From Enoplolaimus lenunculus (taxonomy: Eukaryota > Nematoda > Enoplea > Enoplida > Thoracostomopsidae), in the NCBI GenBank assembly GCA_030248215.1, contig JASANG010000847.1, positions 1 to 64,000 on the forward strand: 64,000 nucleotides of DNA, written 5' to 3'. A program made the translations under genes and the position numbers. Below, in pieces: positions 45,374 through 58,400 of the stretch. Under the pieces are notes generated by a model. That model had not been told where the DNA came from. It saw only the letters and a program-made list of their open reading frames with translations, and did no database searches. Position 1 is the first letter of the stretch. Every line of letters begins with the position of its first letter.

Positions 45374-46392
45374 CAGTTTTCGGCTAAACACATCAAGAAC
45401 AATTTGGTTTTATTTGCAATTTGGCGAAGGTACGGAATCTGGACCCCGCTAGGATTTTGATAAAACGTGATCCATCCAATAGATCTCGACGAGCGAAATT
45501 TAACGGTACCATTTTTATGGCTGGATGACCAACGATTCAAAAGTTATGGCCCTCAAAATTGTAGTACAAATACGCACAGTTTGGAACATCAAGTAGCTAT
45601 CATTTACATGTTCGGATAATATAAGCTTAACCTGGTTTATTCGTTACACAAATTTGATTGCTGTTTGTACATGTTTTATATGGTAAAATGTTAAAATTTA
45701 TAGTGCCACAACTATTGAAGCGAAGACCCTGCAGCGCTAAAAAACCACTGTTGAGCTCAGCAAGTCGAAATCTATAAAATAAACTATTTTTATTAAATTC
45801 GTAGGGGGTTCATATTCCGCACCCCCACCTTGCAATTTATCTTTTCTCGCATTATTCACAGCATAATCTTAACAAGACATGAGAGGCCCCCTCCGAATTG
45901 AGCATAAAGGTTCTTTTTGCTGAATGCTGAAATGGTAAACCAGAGATAGAAGTGGGATGTATGGACCCGTTGGATCCCACGCCGACTGAAGGCGCTGAAG
46001 ACAATTTTGATCTTAACAAATTTTTGCTGTATAATCCAAAATTAGGTAAGATATAAGTAGGCTTGTCCGTTTAACTATTTTTATTGGTTGTAATATTCAA
46101 TGTAATTTTATCTCTTGTTCATCCAAATTATATACGTACGTTATTCAACAATAAAGAATCAACGAATGAATACAGGGTAAAAATCAAATGTTTCGGTTTC
46201 GAAACTTTCACGCCACAACTAAGCTACAATTTTTCATTGAAGATTTCTGGTCCATCGCTACAGTTTCCGCTATCCTTTTGGATTTGCCGATATGTTTCTT
46301 TCTGAATGCTTTCAATGCAAGATTTTTGCGTTCAAATTTCGTGATGCGTAGATCACAATTTTATGACAAAGTAGCAAAGCAAAACGCTCTGC

Positions 46393-46432
46393 TCATGTAA
46401 AGTTCAGGCGCGGAACGTTTTTCTGTGGAACA
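46393..46432. repeat. Left-end fragment of a hAT-like MITE upstream of S10-B
   Basis: GCTCATGTAAAGTTCAGGCG and GGAACGTTTTTCTGTGGAAC match the subfamily B left end, about 60-95 bp before the S10-B start codon. It may lie in the promoter. Confidence 0.6.
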
Positions 46433-46490
46433 CAGATGTTTATATATTTAGATATATACATATATACATATATACTGATAAAGTAAAACG

Positions 46491-49400
46491 ATGTGCGTAC
46501 GTCTATTTGCAATATTAGCACTAATCACAGCGCCAATTTCTGGCGCAGCCTTAGACTCAAATGACATTGCTCCAAGCTTTCTGGCTGATTCTGAACAAGT
46601 TACCAGTTTGCCTGGTTTGACGTTCGAACCAAAGTTTCGCCACTTTTCGGGCTATTTGAAAGCGTCTGACACAAGATATTTACATTATTGGTAAGCATAT
46701 AGGATAAGTTTCAAACTAACCATAAAAATAACAGTTCAAACTTGATCTATATGATTCAAACTCGGTCAATTCGGGATATATTCTTTTACCATAATATGAT
46801 GTTTATCATAAAAATGGTTGGATTTTGAAAATTTTTGCATATCTTTATTTCGGTATTACATCAATTCGTCGCCGGACAACTTGTAACTCGAAATCGCATC
46901 TCACTCGACAAATTCGTACATCATCATCATGGCTTAGGCGTAGGATTACGCTTAAGGTTATACTCACATTTAGTTGTCGGGAGAAAAATTGTCGCAAATT
47001 CCTTTTTTATATCTGCGATCCTCGGTACTTAAATTATGGCCAAATGTTCCTTTGCCATTCTATTGCATTGGAACATCGAGCTTGTTTGCCTGTCTGGTGT
47101 ACGCTGATATGCATATATTCTCAAATGTGTATAGCACCACCTGGCCCATGTAAAGATCAGGGGCGGAGAGTTTTTCTGTCTGACTAGAATAGTGTAAGCT
47201 TAAGCTTTAGAATAATGTTTGCTTGGCTTAGGCTTAGGCTTAGGCTTAGAAATATACTCATTCTTACGCTTAGGCTTAGGCTTAGGCTTAGGAATATGTT
47301 TATAACACTGTTCCGCCACTGTTCTTTACATTGACCGCACCACCTATTAATTGTTTACTATCCGTTGTAGAACGCTTTTCACTAGTGAAAGCATAAACAA
47401 TGCTATTCTGCGTACAATGTTACATATACCGCTGTAACAAATTGCTTATTTGAAAATTTATCGCTAACTGATGATAGCTGCTATACACATTTGACAATAC
47501 ACAAACTGGTTTTAGGTACGTTGAATCCCAACAAAACCCAACTACGGATCCCGTGTTGTTGTGGCTCAACGGAGGACCTGGGTGTTCTTCTTTGGACGGC
47601 TTGCTTTCAGAATTAGGTCCGTTTCATGTCCGCCCTGATGGCAAAACCGTTTACGAAAATCCGTACGCTTGGAATAAGGTAATTATACAGCGCTGTAGAG
47701 GGCCGATTTTCCCCATAAGCTAAATCAGCTACCCACCCCATCACAGAGGAATTTGCTAAGGCCTGTTTCTTACCCTCGCTCATGCATATTTCTTTGCCTA
47801 TGTAGTGATGGATCAAGGAATTTGAAACGGTGGGCAGGCGTATACAAGTGATGCAAATACGGCACCAAAGGTTGCTGCTAAGGATTATATCAAGATGAAA
47901 TCGCTTCAGCGAACGAACGTCCCACAAATAAAACATACAGCGATAGAAATTGACAGAAATACTTAGAAAATCGACTCAAAATATGAAAAAATAGATAAAA
48001 CAGACTACAAAATTTCCGTCAAGAAATTTTTATACATTTTTAGCAATTTTAGAAAAAACCTTTCGAACAAAACGGCCCATAATAGAGTCAGTTTAAGCTT
48101 TAGACTAATTTTTTTTGCTTAGATTTAGGCTTAGGCTCAGGAATATGCTTATACTACTGTTCCTGCCCTGTTTTATACATGGGCCAGCAAAACGATCGAG
48201 AAATTTGACATCGATTTTTAATATTTTTAACGATGTTTTTTAGCCATAAAAAGACCAAAATTTGAAACACAAAATTACTTAAAAACGTTGCACTCAAAAG
48301 TGCCGTTAAACTTTTACAATTTTTAGGAAAATATTCTTGCGAAAATAGCGATAATAGTTTACCATAAAGGTGGTAGCGGTCGCTTTTCGATAAAATAAAT
48401 AATGCCCGGATTTGGTTACGTTAGGGACAAAAAGGCAGGGAACCTGTATTTCTTTCAGAAATGTTCCGAGGGAAAAACAAGATCCTCGCTCGCTTGCGCT
48501 CTTGAACCAACTCCGAAGTGCTTACATTGCAAAATGATTTTCTCACGCTAAAAATTCGTTCACAATTAGCTTGAAGTTAAAATTACACAATTGTATTGAG
48601 CAGAGAAGAAAAAATAATCGGCGGGTAAAGGCGAGTGCCGGTAAGCAAAAGAATTTTGCTCGGGTATATTCGCGAGTAAAAAAAATATAATTTCCGCGAA
48701 CAAAGCGCAGCGCAGATAGAAAAATCTTTATCCATAGACTCCTCTGAGCATATACCATTCCAAAATGGAATCCTGGCTATGCCGCGCATTTTCAGTTTGC
48801 TGAATAAATTTTTTTGGATAAATTAGCTTTTTTGTTGCAGATTGCCAACGTTGTTTTCTTAGAAGCTCCAGCTGGAGTTGGATTTTCGTATTCAACTGAT
48901 GGTAACGTAACCACAGATGATGATTTGGTAAGTTCTGACGAATTTGCTGGTTAAGAGTGTTGCGCTATACCGCCGTCCGGCGCCATCCGTCACCCATACG
49001 ACGCGTCGTCCGTACGGCGCCGTCCGTCACCGTGCGGCATCTTCTGTCATCCGTACGGCGCCGTCCGTCACCGTGCGGCATCTTCTGTCATCCGTACGGC
49101 GCCGTCCGTCACCGTGCGGCATCTTCTGTCATCCGTACGGCGCCGTCCGTCACCGTGCGGCATCTTCTGTCATCCGTACGGCGCCGACCGTCACCGTGCG
49201 GTATCGTACGCAAATAACTCACGTACAATAACGTATGGTAACGGACGGTGACGGATGGCGCCGTACGGGTGATGACGGCGCCGGACGTCAAGTATAGCGC
49301 AACTCGAAGTTTGTGCCAATAACGCATATAGCGCCCATAAAACCAGGGACAGGGTACCAGAAACGGGTCCATGATTAGGGTTTGGCATTCGGCAGTTGCA

Positions 49401-52400
49401 ATAATCATTTAAGGCTTTGAAAATCTTCTTTCCAAAATATGGCAAACTAATGGTTCTATTCAGTTTAAGTGCCTGCCAGCCGGCGTTTGCCCAAAAATGG
49501 TCGGATTTTGAAAATTTTTGCATATGTAAGTTTCTCATATTCCCTCGGTAATTATTTAATGTTGAAATTTGAATTATTAGAAAATTTGACTTGTTTCAGT
49601 CTCAGGTTAGGAGTTTTGGGAGCAAAATACTTTTTGGTGAAAATGTTCAGTATGTCGGCCGATGTAAAGAACATGAGCGCAACAGTATTATAAGCTTATT
49701 CCTTGTCAGAACTGCAGGTCTGGACGACCACCCCCTACGTCAAAATACTGCGAATATATGCGGGTTTCCCCTAAATTTCTAAGAAACATATAGCTACGCC
49801 GGGAATCGAACCTCGCACCTCTCGCTGGTGAGTCAAGCGTTCCCCGCTATACCACGTGGCCGATATCATAATTTCCCCTGGTGGTATATCTGCACGAGTA
49901 TGTACGTGTCTTAACAGAACACAATCTGAACATACACAAGCTACACAGCGTATACTAACATTCCTAAGCCTAAGCCTAAGACTAAGCCTAAGCCTAAATG
50001 TAAGGATGAGTTTATTCCTAAGCCTAAGGCAAGCAACAAAATAGTCTAAAGCTTAAGCTTATTGTATTCTAGTCCCTCAGAAAAACGTTCCGCCCCTGAT
50101 CTATGGGCCTGTATTTTATATATCATACTGTGCAGTTTGTTCAACTGAGTCGAACGAAACTTATCGCCATCAAGATATTAGTTAATGAGTTATGGTCAAA
50201 TACTGTTTTGGCTCTCAACCAACAGTTAATGAACCAAATCAGTTGCTTGACCATAAACTCATTAAGTAACAGTCAGATGGCATTAAGTTTAATGCGATTT
50301 GACTGAGGCAAACAAACTGCGCAACGCCGGCTGGTGGGCGCTTAGCGGCATAAAACCCTCGGTTACTACAATTTAGCGGTGGGTACATCACCGAACTGAA
50401 TTTTTGTAAGACAGAAATTGACTGTATTAAGAGTACTGTAGTGACCCGAATAAGAGAGGGGACTGATATGTCTTTGGCCACTCATGAGAATACTGCCCCC
50501 ACTTAATTGGTTGCAGACTGTTATTTATTTTTAACCCGCCCTCTGTTGCCCTTCGTTACTGGTATATATCCGGTATGCAAATATCCGTTGAATTAAACGT
50601 TTATTTGTCTTGTGTTAATAGCTTGAGCGATAATGCAAGGTTGTACTTAGGAATGTACTTTCAAAATTTAAGTGCGCTTTAAAGTTTCGAACTCAACTGT
50701 ATTTGGTGCTGGTGTCATTTATGCACTATAATTAGAAATAATTGACATTTATGAACGCTAATTAGGGTTTAGAGACTTTATCCGCTCACGTACTCTTATT
50801 AGGAATACGGACTCCTATTGATGGGGACTCAAAATGGGGACCTCCTCTCTTATTACCCTTTTTCTTATTCGGGTCATTACAGTAAATGATAACTCTGTAG
50901 ACAAGGTATACAACTTACCTTGTTTCGAGTGTTACCAACTGTATCATCGCGCGTTGCGTTTTCGCTTACTCGTAAGATTACAAAAGCGATGCCATCGTCT
51001 CGGATTTACTTAACAACCGAAATGGGACCCTATAAAATTTTCTTTCCTCCCATTTAAATGAATTGGGGTATGGCTAAACCGTATACGCGCGTTGGATACA
51101 TTCTTTCCTGCAAAGATGTTCGCCGTCGACTAAAGTAAAAACTGAACAATTTCAAACATCGTATCAAATTTAGTCGCTGACTTAAGTATTTACTTAACTA
51201 CGTTTTCAAAGCCATCAATCGGTTGAGTTTTATGTTTTGCCGTCGACTACGGTGAGAACGTAATATTTTGAAACATCGTATCAAATTTAGTCAGCGACTT
51301 AAGTATTTACGTAACTGCAGAAACCGTTGATTATTTAAAGTGTTTGTTTAGCGAACACTCAGCTATAAAAAGAATAATTTTGTAAGGTTTTGTAGCCAAA
51401 ATGTGTGTTGTTTTAGACTTCTCAGCTTAACTACAACGCTGTCAAAGAATTTTTTGACCGTTTCCCATCGTTGAAGAGCCACGATTTCTATATAACTGGT
51501 GAATCATACGGTGGGATTTACGTACCAACGCTAGCAACGCGAGTCATTGATGGTATGAACAGTTTTCCGTTGAAATTTAAGGTAAATTTCTTCGCAATCG
51601 AGTAGTCTGCTCAACCGGCATGGGGGGGCAGAGCGAAGCAAACTAGTCCATGTAAAGATCAGGGGCGGAAAATATTTCTGTGGGACTAGAAAAGCGTAAG
51701 CTTAAGCTATAGATTAATTTTTTCTTGGCTTACGCTTAGGCTTAGGAATATGCTCATTTTTACGCTCAGGTTTCGGCTTAGGTTGACGTTAAGCTTAGGA
51801 ATATGCTTATAATACTGTTCTGCACCTGTTCTTTTACATTGGCCAACAATCTTATGAAAATCATTAGAGTCCGCACGTTGAATTGTTTATCTTTGAGCCT
51901 TTGCTGCAAGCGATTTTGTTTTGATGCGATTTGCAAACGTGTATGCGGTATTTAAAGCACATTTGTGCCTCTGACGTCCAACCTTCCATTCATTTTTCAA
52001 GTCAAATTGAGTTGAACTTGACTCAGGCGGAGTCAAATTTTGACTCAGTTTGTGTAGGCAGGAAAAGCCTCTGGCGGAGTCGACCTTTGACTCAGTTTGT
52101 GTAGTCAGGAAAAGCCTCTGGCGGAGCCGACCTTTGACTCAGTTTGTGTAGTCAAAGAAAAGCCTATTTCGGAGAGAGTTAATTTGACTCACCATTTTTT
52201 TGCAGTGTAGAATACTTTATTTTTAACTAATTTTAGGGCATTGCGGTCGGAAATGGTATGCTTAGCTTTCCGTTGAATTATGTTACATCGGTGACGTTTG
52301 CATACTCGCATGGATTGATAGGAATTCAGTAAGTAGCGCTTTGCTGAACGGAGGGATCATCAAAACTTATACGAAAACCCCCTCACATGCTTCGTTTTGA

Positions 52401-55400
52401 CCATTGCAGGGTTCGTAGCAAGGTCTATTTGTTATGAAAGACAAAATTTTCTAGGAGGAGCATCCAAACAGTTCGCCTAACTAATGTAGGTTGCAAATTT
52501 TCAAGGGGGGGCAAATTACTTTCGAAGAGGCTCAGCTCCTGTCCCCCTCTGGCTACGGACAAATTATTTTCGAAGAGGTTCAGCTCCTGACCCCTCTGGC
52601 TACGGACGAATTATTTTCGAAGAGGTTCAGCTCCTGACCCCCTCTGGCTACGAACGAATTATTTTCGAAGAGGTTCAGCTCCTGACCCCCTCTGGCTACG
52701 GACAAATTATTTTCGAAGAGGTTCAGCTCCTGACCCCCTCTGGCTACGGACAAATTATTTTCGAAGAGGTTCAGCTCCTGACCCCCTCTGGCTACGGACA
52801 AATTATTTTCGAAGAGGTTCAGCTCCTGACCCCCTCTGGATACGGACAAATTATTTTCGAAGAGGTTCAGCTCCTGACCCCCTCTGGCTACGAACGAATT
52901 ATTCTCGAAGAGGTTCAGCTCCTGACCCCTCTGGCTACGCACGTCCGTCGATATGCTATGGGAGGGAAAATTTGTAGAAGAGGGATCCAAACATTTCACA
53001 TGACTGATTAATACAGGTTTAAATATATTTCTGGGGGGGGGGGGCAAAATTTTTCCAGGGACGCTCAGCGCCCCTCCTGGCTACGCCGTGATCTTGCCAC
53101 GTGTGGCACGGTTTGGTGCCATCTCAATATTGTGATAAGGACGACCTCATGTGATACTACGGAGTTATAAGATAACTCTGTTGTATGGCACTAAAACACA
53201 ATATCCCGTTTAGGATTGTAGTAAAACCACTGTACGCTTTCCGTTATAGAAATACCGGAAATTCTGTTATTTTAAAATTCATAATTATTTTTTAGTTGTC
53301 AATTACTCAAATTCACCTGCATTTTCAAATTCAGATATGTTGAAATAATTACATTTTAAACAAGTCACAGAATTCATCCATAATCTACATATTAAAGCTG
53401 GAACGCCCCACATACGTATTTTGGGCAACTTTCCAGCATTTTTGTGTACAATAAATTTGTTAGCAAATAAACGTGACTGTTCTATGAAAAGAAAATTTGC
53501 AACGAAATTTTTATGCTTTCGCTAACTTTTGCGCATTGCGCAAAGCTGGCTGGCAGACTAGTTTCAACTAAAGTTGGGTTCATGTGAAGTGTTTTTAATA
53601 AATTTATCGAATGAGAATGTTTGTATAAACCCAGTTACATTTTCAAAAGCTTAAAACGTCATTTTAAGTTTAAGGGTGAAAACGTCATTTTAAGTTTAAG
53701 GGTGAAAACGTCATTTTAAGTTTAAGGTGAAAACGTCATTTTAAGTTTAAGGGTGAAAATGTCATTTTTAGTTTAAGGGTGAAAACGTCATTTTAAGTTT
53801 AAGGGTGAAAACGTCATTTTAAGTTTAAGGGTGAAAACGTCATTTTAAGTTTAAGGGTGAAAACGTCATTTTAAGTTTAAGGGTGAAAACGTCATTTTAA
53901 GTTCAAGGGTGACGTTATATTTTGTGATGACGTGTCCGCCGCTGTCCATCACTGTACCACAACGCACGTGTATGGCACAGCAAAAACACTCTGTAAACAA
54001 ACACTTTTTGACGCGCGGCGTCGTATCGGACGGCACTACCCGTGAAGTATAACGCCCTAAACGTTTAGTTCCCTTGCATTTATTATCTGTTTAGACCCTG
54101 TGAGACCTCGAAGACCTGTTTTTTATTGTAAAATCATTTCAGGATGTTCAAAGATATTGAAAGCGAATGTTGCAACGGATGTGTGGAAAACTGTCAGATT
54201 GACGCAACGCAAGTATCGCATAATTGCATGCAGTATGTAAGTCATATCGCACTGTATATTATATTTTATGCACCATTTGCTTTAATTTATGTCTAAGGTG
54301 AACCAAAATTGGTAAGAACAGGGACAGAACAGTATTATAAGCATTATTCCTAAGCACTAAGCATAAGCCTAAGCGTAAGAATGAGCATATTCTTAAGCGT
54401 AAGCCTAAGCCAAACAAAAAAATAGTCTAAAGCTTAAGCTTACTCTATTCTAGTCCCAGTGAAAAACGTTCCGCCCCTGATCTTTACATGGGCCGGTAAA
54501 TCTAAGCCAGTTTTGGTTCCCCCCGTACACCTAAATCAAACTGACTGACGCATTAGCAATCATTGGTTTCAATGTGCCCAGACCCCCAGAGCAAGGGATC
54601 CTGTGGATGATATAACCTTTTGATCTTCCGGTCGTGTCAGCTCAGTGTGTCATTTGATTGGCTGGAAAGTAGTAAGACGTGCAAACGACATCAACCAATA
54701 AACGATCAGCCATATTTGTTTCAGCTGACACAAGTTCAAAACGTCATTGAAAACATTGGCTTGAATATGTACGATCTGTACCGTGATTGTGCGCATCCGA
54801 AGCAAAAAATTCAACAAATTTATCCAAGATTTTGGTTCGATTTGAATTCGGCGTTTCCGATTCGTACAGAAACGACCAACCAGATTAGAGATAACAATAT
54901 AGCGGTCAAGTTGAACCCGAATGATTTGTTAACTGATGTAAGCTTTAGCTTTTACACTGTAAATCCCAGCGAGATAAGTAATCAACTCAGACGGAAAGTT
55001 AGTTATTTTTGAGTTAATAACAGTAAACTTTAACTCACGTTGAGTTCAGTTGATTTTCTATGTGAGTTGAGTTGACTCCGGGAGAGTTGATTAATTAAAT
55101 CAGAATGAGTTGAATCAACTCAAAATTGTGAGTCCTCATAGTCCTAACTCAAACTGAGTGATTCAATTCATTCTGAGTTAAAATCAACTCACTGGAATTT
55201 TACAGTGTAGGTTCTTGGTCAGTTTTCTCAAATATGTGTAGTGCCTATCAGCAGTTGGTGTTAGATCTTGTAGCATTCGAATCAGTTAATGGTGAGGTTT
55301 GAAATTTCACGCACATTTTCGCATTCGAGTTGTCCTATTTCTGTACCAATGCTAATCTCCGCAATTGCACAATTGCACGAGTTCGCAAGTTTGAAAACCT

Positions 55401-58400
55401 AACGCTAACTGGTGATAGTCTGCTATACGCATTTGAGAATATGAACCCAAATTGGCAAATTTCTAATTCTAGCTAGTATAAGTGGCTTAGGAGGGCGACA
55501 CGTCTCGTAATACATAGTATGCGGGCGGCGTATGTAAAGATCAGAGGCGGAAGATATTTCTATAAGACTGAAATAAGCATAAGCTTTAGACTAGTATTTT
55601 GCTTAGGCTTAGGCTTAAGCTTAAGCTTATGCTTAGGTTTAGGATTATGCTTATATATACCATTGTTTCAGCCCTGTTCTATACATGGCCCAAATGCTTA
55701 TGCTTAGTCATTCACTTAGGCTTACGAATATGCTTAACTGCTGTCCAGTCCCTGTTCTATACGTTAGCCGTACGGACTACGATCCACCCTTTGTCAAATT
55801 TTGGTCTTTCTACGAATGCGATTAGTTTTAGTTTGCTAGCATGAGTAAATACTGTTTATGCTTTAAACCAACTCCTTGTGGCAAACATACAAAGAGTTCA
55901 AACCATATATATGAAGTTTAAGCATAATTTGGCAACTTTCAAAATCATTATAACATCTGCTGGTGGATCCAAGGCAGTCCTCAGCCTGGACTAGGCCGTC
56001 ACACGAAACCTACATTTTCTAATTAAAAGGTTTAGCAGTTTAAACTGATATTTTTCTAAGTCTAAAAGTTACTGAGATTTTAGAGGCGCTGGGTGCAGTG
56101 ACATTTGTACAATTTTGTAATAACATTTAGTACTGAAATTGCGTTTAGCTTCCCGATCGCTTCGCTTCCAAAGTTTTCCCACTATCATATCTCAAGTGGC
56201 CGTCATTTCTTGGATACGCCGCCGTTAATAATGACGATGCCGTGGGCCTCTTTCTCCGGCCGTTTGCGCCTGCATCGCTCCGCCATCTTCGATTTACCTG
56301 TCATTTGATTTTTAGTTTTAAATTTGTAGCCGGAAGCGAATTTTGCGTCAAAAAATGTCGGCGAACGCATTCCGTGTCTAAATACGTCAAATGTACACGT
56401 GTATTTAAATCAACCAGCTACACGAGAAGCTCTTCATATTCCGAACTTTTTGCCTGAATGGGCTGTTTGTAGGTAAGTCATCTATAATTCTGCACCAAAG
56501 TTTAACGCCGAAGTCAAAACATACAGTCCGGGAGTTCAACAGTACTGTAGTGATCCGAATAAAAGTTGGACTGATATTTATTTGGCTTCTCGCTAGGGTA
56601 CTGCCTGTTAATCGGTTACGGACTGTTATTTATTTTTAACCCACGCTCCGCCGCCCTTCGTTACGGATATATATCCGGTACTGCAATTATCTGTTGAATT
56701 AAACGTTTATTTGTCTTGTGTCAATAGCTTGAGCGATAATGCACGGTTATACTTAGTAAGTAGTTTCAACTTAACTTTAACAGGTCCTGGAATCATGCAG
56801 GGTTCACGTTATGAATGGGGCAGCTCTGATTCCGTTTTGTCACATTCTACATATTGGGTAACATTTTGTTCGCGATATAACCCAATATGATATTCCAAAT
56901 ACAGTAGTTGCCTGCTACCATCATGTATCGGCCCCGTTGTCTTTCAACATCAAATGATATTCCTTACATCGTCTGTCTGTCAAATCAACATGTGACAAAT
57001 GCGATCCGACTGCCCCAGTTATAACGTGAAACCCGCATCATTAATGCACTACAATTAGGCATGCGTTTAATTAATTAGCGTTTATTGACTGTATCAGCTT
57101 ACAGACACTTATTAGGAATACGAACCCTTAGTGATTGGGACTCAAAATGGGGACTCCCCTCTTATTACCTCCCCCTTATTATTTAGGTCACTACAGTAGC
57201 CTCTGAATAGCAACAAGTCTGAAACAGTTGTTTTGAATTTATTTGTTTTTTTCAAAAGAAGGGAGTTAAACTTATTTGAAAACCGAAAACAGTTTGAACT
57301 ACGTTTCGAAACATTTTGGTTCACTTTCCTTCGGCACGCGCACCGTTTTTCTACAATACTCAAACAGAGTTTGGTTAAAATCCCAAAAAAATAAAATTTC
57401 ACTGGATGTTTCGAAGATTTCTCAACGTCAACCAATGAAATTAGCCCTAAAGAAGCAATATTAAAGATATCCAATGAGATTTGTTTTAGTGACAATGTCG
57501 GCAAACACTACAAAACGATATACGCAAATATGACTGGACAATTCGTCAAAATCCTTAGCGAAAAAGTTCGAATACTCGTCTACAATGGCGATACGGATAT
57601 GGCGTGTAACTTTTTGATGGGTGAAAAGTTTGTTCATTCGCTTAAATTGCCGGTAATCCCCTCTTACTATAAATTTTAGAGTCTGCCGTTTCTGGCAACT
57701 TTCAGTCCGTCATGATTTACTGGCCCATGTGGTCCCGTAGCCAAAGGGGGGGCTGGAAGGCTCAGTTAGCTGGACCAATTTACCCCCTAGCAAATTTTTA
57801 ATTTTGCCTGTCAGTCATTAAAAACCTTTGAATGCCCCCTGAAATATTTTAGACCCCTCGCAAGGTGAGCTGGCTACAGGCTTGGTCCCATGTTACTTTT
57901 AGGGCCGCCCCATTTTTTTGGTGGATCGTAAAATAGTTGGCTTAGGTTGCAGACGATATCTTTTGCTCAGGCTTAAGCTGAAAACCTATGTCATACGAGT
58001 ACACGTTGTTTCAACGCTTAGGCTTAGGCTTAGAAGTATGTTTATTCTACAGTCTACGGCAGAGTGGGACATTATCCGCAGGTGTTACTATTGTCTGTTT
58101 TATTTCTGGTCAGGTGCAGTCTGTTCTTTATTTAGCTGGGTTTGAAACTTTGTTGTTTCCAGCAAAATTTCATTTGTAAAATTCATTGAAGCTATATCGT
58201 AAAACTTTATTAAAGCATGAATCACAAGCGATCTTTAAAACAGCGGTTTAACTACAGGCGCCGGTAAAAGGTGAGTAGTGGCTGGTTCGTCCGTTATTGT
58301 ACCCCCACACGTATAATACCGTATAGCGACGGACAGTGACGAACAGCGCCGCATGGTGACGGACGACGACGGACGACGCTCCGGACGTCAACAAAAGTAT

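Noticed and set aside
48944-49408. Overlapping frames rich in [15 protein letters not shown] and similar
   Set aside because: These come from the CpG-rich 41-bp array. Frames exist on both strands with the same repeat period.
52580-53047. 155-residue minus-strand frame of repeated [11 protein letters not shown] units
   Set aside because: It is the reading of a 48-bp minisatellite inside an S10-B intron. The length is a multiple of three and so stays open by chance.
54620-55012. Open frame running through 54620-55012 as a single exon
   Set aside because: Only 54725-54937 is coding. The left part is intron before the TTTCAG acceptor and the right part runs into a TA-MITE.
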